DNA from: Lucifuga dentata
Taxonomy: Eukaryota; Chordata; Actinopteri; Ophidiiformes; Bythitidae
Length of the DNA stretch: 64,000 nucleotides
Assembly (NCBI GenBank): GCA_014773175.1
Contig: VXCM01001484.1
Span: 62,001 to 126,000 of the forward strand
Direction: 5' to 3'
Shown here: piece after piece, positions 46,701 to 53,060 of the stretch
Layout: each line of letters begins with the position of its first letter
Position numbering within the stretch: position 1 is the stretch's first letter
The notes under the pieces: generated by a model
Seen by the model: only the letters and a program-made list of their open reading frames with translations
Database searches by the model: none
Told to the model about the DNA's origin: nothing
Made by a program: the position numbers and the translations under genes

Positions 46701-46787
46701 GGACTCCTCCGTCACTTCCCGGAGACGCTTCTCGCTCTCCAGTCTCAGGCGTCGCTCTTCCTCTAGCTCATGGATCAGCTTTTCTCG
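6377..46787 (-). CDS. nckap5: nckap5 (Nck-associated protein 5), 15 internal exons, open at both ends
   Basis: Joined exons (minus strand, 5' to 3'): 46787-46654, 35404-35314, 31165-30986, 27960-27892, 25622-25584, 25453-25334, 20237-20133, 19362-19174, 19080-15398, 14605-14500, 13389-13305, 9211-8891, 7551-7451, 6768-6648, 6549-6377. All junctions are GT/AG and all phases agree. The product is about 1817 residues after correction, close to the roughly 1900 of human NCKAP5 and longer than the roughly 1330 of the paralogue NCKAP5L. The motifs QREQYERCLDE, DLREECLKLRTRVFDLEQQN, KLHSRIMDL and DSGIGTFPLPDS identify the NCKAP5/NCKAP5L family; KLHSRI directly after the SDLLLQ segment points to NCKAP5 itself. 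The family is known for binding Nck SH3 domains and for microtubule or centrosome association; role in this fish is inferred. No initiator exon and no terminal SDSLYDS-like exon was found, so both ends lie outside the window. Whether this is an a or b duplicate cannot be told. Residue numbers below start at the first codon of exon 46787. Confidence 0.93.
6648..6768 (-). CDS. nckap5: nckap5 exon: SGSSSDAETEP segment
   Basis: 121 nt, 40 codons plus one base, residues 1720-1759. It encodes ERVVRVCTYSGSSSDAETEP and then GGTLGSPQKTLINRNKKSTP. Acceptor ctgtgaacag, donor CCAG|GTATCC. The SGSSSDAETEP acidic Ser cluster followed by a basic stretch is like the NCKAP5 C-terminal region. The intron to the next exon is only 98 bp. 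Confidence 0.87.
7451..7551 (-). CDS. nckap5: nckap5 exon: Lys/Glu-rich segment
   Basis: 101 nt. Two bases complete the split Asp (G|AT), then 33 codons: AIRTKRLSLSATTGDKEKE, then ERKIKAKEQDLSN, ending in phase 0. Acceptor tttacttttag, donor AAT|GTATGT. Phase and sites agree on both sides. The first half is basic with a possible phosphosite (RLSLS), the second half is a charged helix-like run (residues 1687-1719). Confidence 0.87.
7552..8890 (-). other. nckap5 intron
   Basis: 1.3 kb between the exons at 8891 and 7551. No repeat or other gene recognised. Confidence 0.8.
8891..9211 (-). CDS. nckap5: nckap5 exon: conserved DSGIGTFPLPDS region
   Basis: 321 nt. Two bases complete the split Gly, then 106 codons and one leftover base. 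Acceptor gtccctttag, donor TCAG|GTAAGT. It carries MRTLDSGIGTFPLPDS (D1588-S1599), the hallmark of the NCKAP5/NCKAP5L C-terminal domain, followed by KSESSPDAV and a Pro/Ser-rich stretch ending RLPKLATSG. The motif contains DSGIG, which resembles a phosphodegron of the DSGxxS type without the final Ser in place; that reading is speculative. Confidence 0.95.
10333..10366. other. Single-N join in poly-T
   Basis: T16 then G, N (10350), T15 then G. The repeated T-run-plus-G suggests the same overlap artefact. Confidence 0.75.
12590..12606. repeat. target site duplication, left copy
   Basis: ACTTTATAGTGTATTAA, identical to 13176-13192 on the other side of the RTE fragment. A 17-bp duplication fits target-primed reverse transcription. 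Confidence 0.92.
12607..13175 (+). mobile_element. 5'-truncated RTE-type non-LTR retrotransposon (LINE) copy
   Basis: About 569 bp carrying the end of a reverse-transcriptase ORF, in frame to the stop at 13140-13142. The translated end has YKTVVRPAMLYGLE, RWFGHVQRRD, GRRPRGRPKRR and VRWRQM, typical of the post-RT tail of fish RTE-type elements (Expander-like). It ends in a short GAA-rich tail rather than poly-A, also usual for RTE. A perfect 17-bp direct repeat flanks it (12590-12606 and 13176-13192). No frameshift or stop is visible in about 530 bp, so the insertion is young. The exact family name is inferred. It lies in the nckap5 intron, antisense to the gene. Confidence 0.88.
13176..13192. 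repeat. target site duplication, right copy
   Basis: Perfect second copy of the 17-bp repeat at 12590-12606, directly after the GAA tail of the LINE fragment. Confidence 0.92.
13305..13389 (-). CDS. nckap5: nckap5 exon: TVMMQKINLRAENEEG segment
   Basis: 85 nt, 28 codons plus one base. It encodes TVMMQKINLRAENEEGRIP to CQDHMI, with the following Gly split G|GC. Acceptor cattttccag, donor ATTG|GTAGGC. Both flanking phases match exactly, which supports it though the sequence alone is only weakly diagnostic. The RTE insertion lies 113 bp downstream in the next intron. Confidence 0.85.
13390..14499 (-). other. nckap5 intron
   Basis: 1.1 kb; only a short GT run and a T25 run stand out. Confidence 0.8.
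14206..14230. repeat. Poly-T run
   Basis: About 25 T, in the intron between the exons at 14.5 and 13.4 kb, preceded by a short GT run. Confidence 0.8.
14500..14605 (-). CDS. nckap5: nckap5 exon: TPVKGSSMAPSLPG segment
   Basis: 106 nt. One base completes the Arg split at the end of the giant exon (AG|G), then 35 codons from TPVKGSSMAPSLPG to VEICTDNA, ending in phase 0. Acceptor ctcctcacag, donor GCT|GTAAGG. It was assigned by phase, splice sites and position; I do not recall a strong family motif here. Basic and Pro-rich, likely disordered (residues 1516-1550). Confidence 0.85.
14606..15397 (-). other. nckap5 intron
   Basis: 792 bp of AT-rich sequence; nothing recognised. Confidence 0.8.
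15398..19080 (-). CDS. nckap5: nckap5 giant central exon (3.7 kb), disordered Ser/Pro-rich core
   Basis: 3683 nt as given. Acceptor ccttgtag, donor GGCAG|GTTTGTC, phase 0 in and two bases over. It starts SSLTWEKRLSLG, then EEQLPTRRKESRILEGLRKLQRRK and GYKDCMNSNEGIYS, all family motifs. Most of residues 310-1514 are Ser/Pro/Thr-rich with many PxxP stretches (for example PSPPRPPGR, GPPPSYHPP) that fit SH3 binding. A TRIP tetrapeptide (16860-16849, residues 1050-1053, in KTRIPMGFK) resembles the S/TxIP EB1-binding motif. Near the end are TIEEKVMMGIKENV (from residue 1370) and SLANWFGFRKSKLPSL (from 1404), conserved in both paralogues, then a Lys-rich stretch. The 22 codons around the N at 15975 are duplicated, an assembly fault; the true exon should be 3617 nt. 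Confidence 0.95.
15910..16040. other. Uncollapsed contig overlap inside the nckap5 giant exon
   Basis: 15910-15974 and 15976-16040 are the same 65 bases, separated by one N at 15975. The unit of 66 happens to be a multiple of three, so the reading frame survives and the protein gains a false 22-residue repeat containing TTVHETGGKV. Confidence 0.9.
19174..19362 (-). CDS. nckap5: nckap5 exon: Ser-rich segment with SYTWNDG
   Basis: 189 nt, 63 codons, phase 0 at both ends, residues 247-309. It runs from EVQLNGKAGVPVAKCL through a Ser-rich stretch (SSRSSSELSLSSACSEFSS) to SYTWNDGRSCGKM. Acceptor ttttcttag, donor ATG|GTAAAC. Only 93 bp of intron separate it from the giant exon, whose first codons SSLTWEKRLSLG continue the NCKAP5 order. 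Confidence 0.94.
19363..20132 (-). other. nckap5 intron
   Basis: 770 bp; nothing recognised beyond simple TA-rich sequence near 19.48-19.51 kb. Confidence 0.8.
20133..20237 (-). CDS. nckap5: nckap5 exon: KLHSRIMDL linker
   Basis: 105 nt, 35 codons, phase 0 at both ends, residues 212-246. It starts KLHSRIMDLSAADLLLEPERSK and ends SRNTDSPSH. Acceptor atgtcttccag, donor CAT|GTAAGT. KLHSRI follows SDLLLQ directly in NCKAP5, which helps separate it from NCKAP5L. Confidence 0.92.
20238..25333 (-). other. nckap5 intron
   Basis: 5.1 kb. It holds one (AC)n run at 22.45 kb, a GC-richer block at 21.52-21.72 kb of unknown meaning, pyrimidine-rich sequence at 24.18-24.36 kb, and weak dispersed-repeat traces at 24.72-24.84 kb. 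Confidence 0.75.
22446..22469. repeat. (AC)n microsatellite
   Basis: About 12 uninterrupted units. Confidence 0.92.
25334..25453 (-). CDS. nckap5: nckap5 exon: conserved coil, DLREECLKLRTRVFDLEQQN
   Basis: 120 nt, 40 codons, phase 0 at both ends, residues 172-211. It encodes the most conserved coiled-coil block of the family, followed by LSVLFQQRIKPASDLLLQ. Acceptor gatgg-side ccatcag, donor CAG|GTAACG. The SDLLLQ ending is NCKAP5-like; the paralogue diverges here. Confidence 0.95.
25584..25622 (-). CDS. nckap5: nckap5 39-nt microexon, VANQVVQALLTQK
   Basis: Thirteen codons in phase 0, residues 159-171. It was placed because the family sequence continues from CLDE to VANQVVQALL and then DLREEC, and these codons are found here with acceptor ccttttaag and donor AAG|GTTAGC. 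It is too small to show up as an ORF by itself. The next exon follows after a 130-bp intron. Being symmetrical, it could be skipped in frame, at the cost of shifting the coiled-coil heptad register by 13 residues. Confidence 0.93.
25623..27891 (-). other. nckap5 intron
   Basis: 2.3 kb with the (TC)n run at 26.15 kb; otherwise nothing recognised. Confidence 0.8.
26147..26174. repeat. (TC)n microsatellite
   Basis: Fourteen uninterrupted units. Confidence 0.92.
27892..27960 (-). CDS. nckap5: nckap5 exon: conserved coil, QREQYERCLDE
   Basis: 69 nt, 23 codons, phase 0 at both ends. It encodes EQNSALASENESQREQYERCLDE (residues 136-158), near identical to the same segment in both vertebrate paralogues. 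Acceptor gttttgcag, donor GAG|GTGAGG. An (AC)n microsatellite begins 19 bp upstream of the exon, next to the polypyrimidine tract. Confidence 0.95.
27980..28015. repeat. (CA)n microsatellite beside a nckap5 acceptor
   Basis: About 18 units. On the gene strand it is a GT run ending 19 bp before the exon at 27960; GT runs near splice sites can modulate exon use in other genes, which is only a possibility here. Confidence 0.92.
29640..29892 (+). mobile_element. Degenerate LINE 3'-end fragment
   Basis: The stretch with ccattccaggcgtgtccaac, ggaggagaccaagaggcaaa, agcttgggatccccaggaag and a final aatagatgaatagatg reads like a decayed copy of the common fish LINE 3' region (L2/Rex1-type) that ends in GGATGGATGG repeats. 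The class is from memory of the pattern and could be wrong in detail. It lies in a nckap5 intron. Confidence 0.6.
30614..30811 (+). other. Possible small secreted-peptide ORF (uncertain)
   Basis: Sixty-five codons. The start, MKQSAWMLGLLVVLLLSLG followed by AHSS, has the layout of a signal peptide: basic N-end, a long Leu/Val core, small residues at a likely cleavage point. The remaining 40 or so residues are polar, with no Cys and no dibasic site. A good acceptor-like tract (tttctttctgtttccag, ending 30603) lies 10 bases before the ATG. It is antisense to nckap5, within the intron 175 bp past the exon at 31165-30986. I recognise no family, and chance is quite possible. Confidence 0.25.
30986..31165 (-). 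CDS. nckap5: nckap5 exon: acidic, Pro-rich linker before second coil
   Basis: 180 nt, exactly 60 codons, phase 0 at both ends. It runs from DKLSEEVQKQH through a Pro/Glu/Asp-rich stretch (PPPATQTEPDP, ASQAEEDKD) to LLERLKALE. Acceptor cacatcag, donor GAG|GTACGAC. LLERLKALE starts the second, best conserved coiled coil. The middle is fish-variable and presumably disordered. The exon is symmetrical, so skipping it would keep the frame. Confidence 0.92.
31630..31662. other. Single-N join in poly-T
   Basis: T17, N (31647), T15. Confidence 0.75.
34582..35299. mobile_element. MITE with TTAAAGGACC-type inverted ends and triplicated core
   Basis: Left end aaggagcataccggtagtt then ttgcatgtttgagcccaat. 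Right end is its near reverse complement: ttgggctcaaacatgtaaaa then ccaccagtatggtccttta. No protein is encoded, so it is non-autonomous. Between the ends are three 178-bp direct repeats. The right end stops 14 bp from a nckap5 exon. Ends match the elements at 44.6 and 48.9 kb; the core does not. Confidence 0.8.
34690..35222. repeat. Three tandem copies of a 178-bp unit
   Basis: Units start at 34690, 34868 and 35046. Each has TTxTCATTTT, then CTAAAAATT-type and ACATAA(C/G)TAG, and ends GTAGCATTTTG, AATTAATTT, AAATTCCCTTA and a GGCAAAAT-like close. Period is constant at 178 bp; units 1 and 3 share more (ACTTTCATGGTTGGATTCAG) than either shares with unit 2. Confidence 0.9.
35314..35404 (-). CDS. 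nckap5: nckap5 exon: coiled coil, MEETVRTLL segment
   Basis: 91 nt. One base completes the split Arg, then 30 codons run from MEETVRTLLQNQ to DIMKAYK, ending in phase 0. Acceptor ttgcacag, donor AAG|GTAATC. It continues the coiled coil (residues 45-75) directly from QQQFSR, which is the order known in the family. A MITE ends only 14 bp past the exon in the intron, on the donor side, so the donor's flanking intron sequence is largely transposon. Confidence 0.92.
35653..35689. repeat. (AC)n microsatellite
   Basis: About 18 units. Confidence 0.92.
36786..37020 (-). mobile_element. LINE 3'-end fragment, reverse orientation
   Basis: It begins with (ATCC)n at 36790-36806, then ccccacaggaaacagagcaa, ctcctcccgctctaactggg-like sequence and cctccccagggaggtgttca. 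Read on the minus strand this is the same sort of LINE tail as at 29.7 kb, ending in GGAT repeats, but from a slightly different segment. It is diverged and carries no open frame. Confidence 0.6.
38534..38581. repeat. (TG)n microsatellite
   Basis: About 24 units, followed 180 bp later by a (CA)n run. Confidence 0.92.
38765..38790. repeat. (CA)n microsatellite
   Basis: About 13 units. Confidence 0.9.
40773..40808. other. Single-N join in poly-T
   Basis: T18, N (40791), T17. Confidence 0.75.
41929..41929. other. Isolated N
   Basis: A single ambiguous base in unique-looking sequence, no duplication around it. Confidence 0.9.
43388..43425. repeat. (GT)n microsatellite, first of three
   Basis: About 19 units; part of a GT / CA / GT cluster within 365 bp. 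Confidence 0.92.
43623..43646. repeat. (CA)n microsatellite, second of three
   Basis: Twelve units, opposite orientation to its two neighbours. Confidence 0.92.
43704..43751. repeat. (TG)n microsatellite, third of three
   Basis: Twenty-four units; could pair with the CA run 57 bp away. Confidence 0.92.
44612..45198. mobile_element. 587-bp palindromic MITE, full length
   Basis: Left: ttaaaggaccatacccccca, ttttgcatgtttgagcctaa, catgttatgttactgacaat. Right is the reverse complement with few changes: attgtcagtaatgtaacata, ttagactcaaacatgcaaaa, tgggtggtatggccctttaa. The inverted ends are about 90 bp. The TTAA at each tip is consistent with TTAA target duplication (piggyBac-like), though it could be part of the repeat. 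Internal sequence is shared with the copy at 48.9 kb. Confidence 0.85.
45320..45362. mobile_element. Solo right-end fragment of the same MITE family
   Basis: Contains tcttgggctcaaacatacaa and ggtatggtcctttaa, the right terminal sequence of the 44.6-kb element, with no partner left end nearby. Confidence 0.7.
46060..46474. mobile_element. Left-truncated copy of the 60.35-kb repeat family
   Basis: Shares tttgcaatgatttaatgtgc, gatccacttctgctctgcct and the closing acatgtcccctttaa with 60354-60782. The C12/N/A10 run at 46126-46148 replaces the A run of the other copy and contains one of the single-N joins. The left terminal repeat is not recognisable. Confidence 0.72.
46126..46148. other. Single-N join between poly-C and poly-A
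   Basis: C12, N (46138), A10. Here no duplicated sequence is seen; the related repeat at 60.4 kb has only the A run. Confidence 0.7.
46654..46787 (-). CDS. nckap5: nckap5 exon: N-terminal coiled coil (first exon seen)
   Basis: 134 nt, phase 0 in, two bases left over at the end. It begins with REKLIHELEEERR and ends LQQQFS, with the next R split across the intron (AG|G). The acceptor is tgttcacag and the donor is CCAG|GTGAAAG. Residues 1-44 are charged and heptad-like (repeated E, L, R), as expected for the N-terminal coiled coil of NCKAP5. There is no initiator Met in a suitable context, so at least one upstream coding exon must exist; none was recognised between 46.8 and 64 kb. The downstream intron is 11.2 kb. 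Confidence 0.92.
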
Positions 46788-48908
46788 CTGTGAACACAGA
46801 GAAACAGAAGGTGTTACCTCTTTGTCCTACAGCTCTGGAGATGCTGTTCCATACCTGAGCCTGACCTCTGACCTCCCTCCAGGGAGGACCTAAGTGAAAA
46901 CAGAATCTTCCAAACATCTGTGTTCTTTACTCAAACTCACAGATCTCCACACTTCCTTTCCTTTTAATTTGCGTGCTGTGCTAGCACATTAAGTTATGGG
47001 TAAGTGCTTATTAAGGGCATTAGCTCTCTTGCCCTTTACGCTTTTCACAGAGTCAGCAGAAACTCACAAAGAGCGCTGGCACAACTATGAATAGCTTGTT
47101 TACCACTGCATCCATCTCTGTTCTTCCTGTGATGTTCCTGCTCATGTCGCTTCTTTACTTTGTTGGAAAATTCACTAAACTCACTTTCACGTGACACTGC
47201 TATCTCCTCTTCCGTCCTCCTCTGACCCAATTTTATTAATGCTCGATAACATACAAACACATCGCAGCAGTAAAACCGAGATGTCCTTGCCTCTGACTTC
47301 ACATTTCCTTTCATTTTAGTGCTGCTGTGCTGCAGCCAAGTATTGATTTCCGCTTCCACAACATAGAGGCATATTGCTGATGTATTCTCTGAAGCATGGG
47401 TTGTTAAGGTTTGGTATGAGTTAACCTCATAATCCTCAAGATGAACTTTCAATGTCGTCAAGTATGTAAGGCCTCAACAGGTCAATTAGCCCTACATAAC
47501 CATTTTTATCTGTTAATTTTTGCCAGGGACAGTTTCAAAATGAAAGCTCTTTTTCAATCTTTAATTGGATTCTTCTCCGGCTAATGACCTCATCTGTCTG
47601 CCCATGGAAGAGAGTCGTCCTTGCCTCAGAGTCAACTTCAAAGACTGTGGCCCTGTGCAGGCAGATCCACTCCTTGAGGGTGGAGGCTGCCATTGCTAAT
47701 CAGTTTTTAACCACAAAGTTGGAGTGGAGCTTTGACCAACTCCAGATTTCTCCCAAAAATCCATCACAGTCTGTCCTGACAGTGTATGACAAAGAAATTC
47801 CTTCATTTTCTAATCAGAAATGTGACGTCAAGTACATCAGCTGAAAACACAGCATTGTGAAAATACCTGGAAACCAGTTGGGCCTGAAAAGAAATGGAAA
47901 ATGGAAACAAGTGCTTCTTGTGTGAACCAAGGTGAAGTTAAAGATTTAAATTAGAAATGTGCTTCATATTGTTTTGCAAAGAAAAAGTAGGCACTTAAGC
48001 TGTCATCATTAATGTAATACTGTCTGGAAAGAGACAAGTCATTCTTTGACTATAAATTCAACAAAAGACAAATATTAGGTCATGGGAAATGACTGCATGT
48101 TTATCACCTGCCTTGAAATATAAAGTCACCAAGTGGTATACTATTTATATGTGGTAGATATACTACCATGTATAAAACTCCAGATGTATCTCTGTTGTTA
48201 AACAAGTAATTGGCTCCATCTCTCACACTAATCTTCATCTTTACCTCCTCTTCTCCATGTTACGGACCAATCATGAGATATCATGATTCATTAAAGAGAC
48301 CATGGAGATGCTGAGCTGCTTTTTCTCAGACAAGCATTATGAGGACATCTAGTGGTGGAAATGGATAAGGATTACTTTATGGTGCTGGGATTAAAGGATG
48401 TGTCAGATAGGAGTAGACAAAACTACATCATGGGAGTTGATAAATGAATAAACAATTTTTAAAAATATATGCATGTAAACAAAAAACCATCATGTTTCTC
48501 TGTGCTGTAACTTGGCAGAAATTCCATCACTAAAGCAGTTTTTAACTCATTGAATCAGTCAGGGAGAAACAGCATTAAACCCAAGTCACCATTAAAACCA
48601 GATCTGGTCCTCGCTGAGGCCATAAATCCAGGGTTACTATGCGGAGCGGCTCTTTAGGGAGGCTCCAGTCAGAAGTAATGGCTGCTGTAAATCCTATACA
48701 GAAGCATAAAGTGCAACATCCCATTGCCAAGACCTGAACCTATATATATATCTGGACCCAAACCAAATGTTTTCCTGGCTCTTCTTCATCTTCAGTCTTT
48801 GAGGAAGCTGGACCAGTGATGCAAAGACATGAAGAGAAGCAGCAGCTGTAATGCGAGGGAGCTTTTAAGATATAAAGGTATACAGAAAACTATTATAATG
48901 ATTATTCC

Positions 48909-49422
48909 TTAAAGGATCATTAGGGTGGGTTTGCATGTTTGAGCCCAACATATATTCCATTACAGCCAAACATTTTCCAAAAAACACTACTGGAGTGTTA
49001 AGTTTCTGAAAAGTTTTCCTGCATTCCAGACTGCCATTAGTTTCAGTTCTATATTAAAATCAACCTGTAGAGACTTGAAACGTGTCAAAGTTACTTAATT
49101 TAGCTGGTCCAACACGGAGCTGCATGGAAGAAAATATATGTCTCTGCCAGAGAATATAGTCCTAAAACTATTTACTAAGAAATTAAAAACCATTCCTTTT
49201 ACATTTGGATGCGTGTTAGCAGGTGAAATATTGAATTTTAAGGTGGGTGTATCACCTGAAGATTTTATTTTGAAAGGGGATTTTTAGCTACATAACACAA
49301 AAGCTAAAAAAAGGATTTTATATTTTAAAAAATGGTTGACAGTAACATAACATGAAGATGAAGGCAGGAGTGTTTATTGGGCTCAAAACTCGAAAATGCA
49401 AAACTTTGGTATTGTCCTTTAA
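48909..49422. mobile_element. 514-bp palindromic MITE, second full-length copy
   Basis: Begins ttaaaggatcattagggtgg then ttgcatgtttgagcccaaca and ends tattgggctcaaaact... ggtattgtcctttaa. The middle shares many blocks with 44612-45198 (ccagac(c/t)gccatt(g/a)gtttca, gtgggtgtatcac(t/c)tgaa), so the two are the same subfamily at clear divergence. Confidence 0.83.
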
Positions 49423-50278
49423 GCCTTGAGCACATAAAACACATTTTTAATGATACAGACATGTCGTAAAAGCACTAGAAGTGTGCCATTTGCAGTTATA
49501 ACCACCAGAACTCAGTAGATGAGTGGAATTTCACCTCTTTTCTTGCAGCACTCGATGCATTAATGCATTGTTCTGGCCTGGGTTCTCACGCAAGAGCAGT
49601 AGCCACAGCCCTGATTTTTGTTGCCCAACAAGCATAAACCTCTGGCCGATGTGTGTCCACTGACAGAGCTTTGCCAAGAACCTTAACACCAAGACAGGAT
49701 TTACAGTCGACATTGTAGTAAAAGCTCAACATATAATTTCAACCATTTAACAAGGCTTAGAGCCATTAAATCAAACATTACCATAACTTTATATGGGCAG
49801 AAATCTCCAGCAATACATTACAGTGTTGTGGCTTTTCTGGTGATAGTGAGAACACTAATTGAAAGCATGTTCTTTAGTATTCCACGGCCACAACTCCAAA
49901 ATCAAACACGCCTTCAGCCACGGCCTGGGAATATGCTCTGTGTCAACACTGAGATGAGATGTGATGAAAACAAAGTTTCTGTGAGAACATTTGCTGGAGT
50001 TAATCCACCCATTGAGAAGATAATCCTCTGCTTTGACTGTTAAAGGCTTGGTGGAGCAGGTGTACTACCTTCTTTCTCCTGTGGAGGGCAACGTTTTCCT
50101 GATACAAATAAAAACTGACAGGAACAGCTCCGACAAAGCCAATCCAATCACAAATACAGTGGATGATGGAGAAAAAAAAAAGTATCTTAAATGGAATAAA
50201 CCAAGTAATCTATAAAATGGCTTTGGCTTGATTTGAGCCATAGATTGGAAAAAGCCATATATTGTGTCTTTCAGGATT

Positions 50279-50405
50279 AAATTTGACCTTTGTCACAGAT
50301 GAGGCTGGTTTCATTTCCAGGTTAATAAAAAAAAAAAATCCNAAATTTGACCTTTGTCACAGATGAGGCTGGTTTCATTTCCAGGTTAATAAAAAAAAAA
50401 AATCC
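50279..50405. other. Uncollapsed contig overlap (63 bp)
   Basis: 50279-50341 and 50343-50405 are identical with an N at 50342. Each copy ends in a run of A, a likely reason for the assembly break. Confidence 0.9.
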
Positions 50406-52949
50406 AATCTGGATGTGACAGCATTTATCATGAACAACATATAAAGCTTTGTACCTTGAGATTGAATAAATACGAGCTATCGATTTTAATATGCTAAATG
50501 TATTAAATTAAATTACATATCATATTTGAAATAAAAAGCAAACACCAAATCTACCAAATCCTCCTTCCCTTTTCCTGTATATAACCAAAAGCTGTGTGCA
50601 TCTTTAAAACTGTATTACCTGCAGTGACCCCAGAAAGACGCTTGTCTCTGTAATTGGACAGCATTAGATGGTAATGTTATTCATCTGAGCTGAATTACTA
50701 GAAGACTCTAACCCCCTGATACCCGCCCAGGATCCGCCGAGGCTTCTAAATTAATTAGAGACCTCTGCGTCTCGTTGCTGTGCATGCAATGTTGTCTCCC
50801 GTAAAAGAAAAACTGCAGCGTTATTTAAGGAAGTGGATGTGCGTGTGTGTCAGCATGGACATCGATGTGGGGTGTCTTTCTGTGTGTCCGTGCACACACA
50901 CACACGGATGCAGATGGGCATCTGTTCATGGATCTGGAGTACAGTTTCAGGGGTGACTGGCTCAATAATCTCTTCATTACACAGAAAACCCTCAGTTGGA
51001 GCTTTCTGCCTAATCAAAGGGCCGGGAGCGGATCTGTGGCTCGCCTCTAAAGCAAACATCAGGGACACAAAACGCCATGCAGGTTCTTCATTCATAAATA
51101 AAACATGCAACTAGACTCTGTGTGTGTGTGTGTCAGCAAGACATAATGCAAATGAAAGTGTAACACAAGGAGGATTTAGCCCCATGGTACCCACAAGGTT
51201 TTGGAAGGCCCAACGCTTGTGCTAGGCACTTGACGAATAACCTATCGGCTGAATTTACGTGAGGAAAAATTCAGAGAAACATATGTTCTCTGGGATGATT
51301 TATTGTTGAAATAAGGTTGAGTCAAAGCAGTTTTATTATGCACTAAAAATCGCAGCCGTGTGTCCCCCAGGGCTCCATCAATTCAATTATCATGGAGGGC
51401 CACCACTGCATTAGAGTGCACTACCTCTCTTTTAGACAACCGCGGATACTAAAGGAAATAACACACACACCCCAGGAATATGCTAAATCATACGAGAGGT
51501 CCATTTATCATTGCCAAGGGAGCTCCCCCACCCCACACACACACACAGAGTCATTCAGTCAGTCACACATACAGCACTTTGGTGAGTGGGTGAAAGGGAT
51601 GGTGTGGAGATGCGATTTGAGCCTGGCTGTCAGCGCTCGTCACCCGCTGAATGCCGTGAACGCCGGGGGACCCAGTCTCGGCCCTCGCCCTGTCCGTGGC
51701 TGATAAGCCCAATCTGCAGAGACAGCACCTGAGTCCTCTTTGGTTCCTCAAACCTCTGAGTTGTCAAACGCCATTCTAACAGCTGTCAGAAACACTCTGA
51801 AGGTCCCAGAGCTGCACGTCCACGAGGGCTGAAGCGTTTCCCTCTGAGAGGCCCTCCGAGCCCTTTTATCTGCTGAAACCACACCGCAAACAATGTCCAC
51901 CTTAAAAAATTTGTGACACCGTTTTGTAATAGCCACAAACTAAGACATTTGGAGTCCTATCTCCCGCAGCAGTGGCAGGGCTCGTCAAAATGAAGCTCCG
52001 TCAGATTTAAAACCTTTACCATCATACAAACAGCTTGTTTTATGTGGCCAAAGCAGATTTCTCGCTAAATCTGCCGCAAAATTAACAGTTGGCCAAAGAA
52101 ATGTTACTTTATGATGCTCCACTTCTCATGTGACAGTGTTATGAACTGTGTCATATACAGTCTTGCAGACTGGAACATTTGGGCAGAAACTGTTGATTCC
52201 TATCTTGGCTCCGAGGCATATTTTACCACCCATCCCCACCTATCCATATTCTTATCTTCACTGCATTTTCTACATGAATTCCACTGCAGGAAAATGATAT
52301 TAATATGCAATGGAGTGAGTCATACAATTTAGCAGAGTTGACCAACCGTGAACAAATCAAACATGGTTGTTAACTTAAATATGGAGGAGAAATGTGTGGG
52401 AATCTATTATGAGGTTGATTATTTTTCTGATAAAGCTCAGACACCGCAGCGCACCCGCAAAAACCAAGCAAAAATAAAGCCAATTTCTTGCAAAGTGAGA
52501 ATGTTTACTCTCAGGTTGTTTAGACAGCTGTTTCCAGCAGCCATAATCTACCGAACATTTTTAAGTGCCATTTTAATGGAGAACCAAGAGATGGATGGAT
52601 GGCTTTACGGGCCTATATGTGGACTTCTGTTTTCTGTGTTTTCTCCTGACAGGAAACCAGGCATCCTGGCCCTGACAGGCTTAGGTTGCACTTGTGAGTG
52701 GCATCAAAAGAGAGAGAGGGAGTTGCAGCCCTGCCCTGCACCATGCCTCTGGGTTGGAGTGTGAAGAATTCCTGAGAAAATCCACAGCGGCAATGAGGCG
52801 GACAAGGCAGGCTTTTTGGAAAGAGACTGGACGCTGTGTTTGAGGCCGTGCAGAATGAGCCGCGCTCTGTCAGACACCTGGGTGGGAATCCATGTTTTCA
52901 TTGTAAGGGTTTGAAATGGAACGCTGCCTAAAATAAAGTTTAAGAAACA

Positions 52950-53060
52950 AACTGTGCTGCATTCTGCTGCATTCCAGACAAATCCAAACCCAGAATTTTC
53001 TGACCTTCTACTTGAAAAAGTAGAAGGTCAAAAAGTGCTTTGGAACGGCGTTATCCATCT
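52950..53060. repeat. Repeat remnant with a perfect 13-bp hairpin
   Basis: The start (gtgctgcattctgctgcatt) resembles the tips of the MITE at 56.9 kb. At 53001-53030 TGACCTTCTACTT pairs perfectly with its reverse complement across a GAAA loop. Confidence 0.55.

Noticed and set aside
47045..47461. 138-codon minus-strand ORF close to a nckap5 exon
   Set aside because: No recognised motif, no matching splice phase to the exon at 46787, and this length can occur by chance in 64 kb.
52348..52764. 138-codon plus-strand ORF
   Set aside because: No domain, no splice context, no homologue I recognise.
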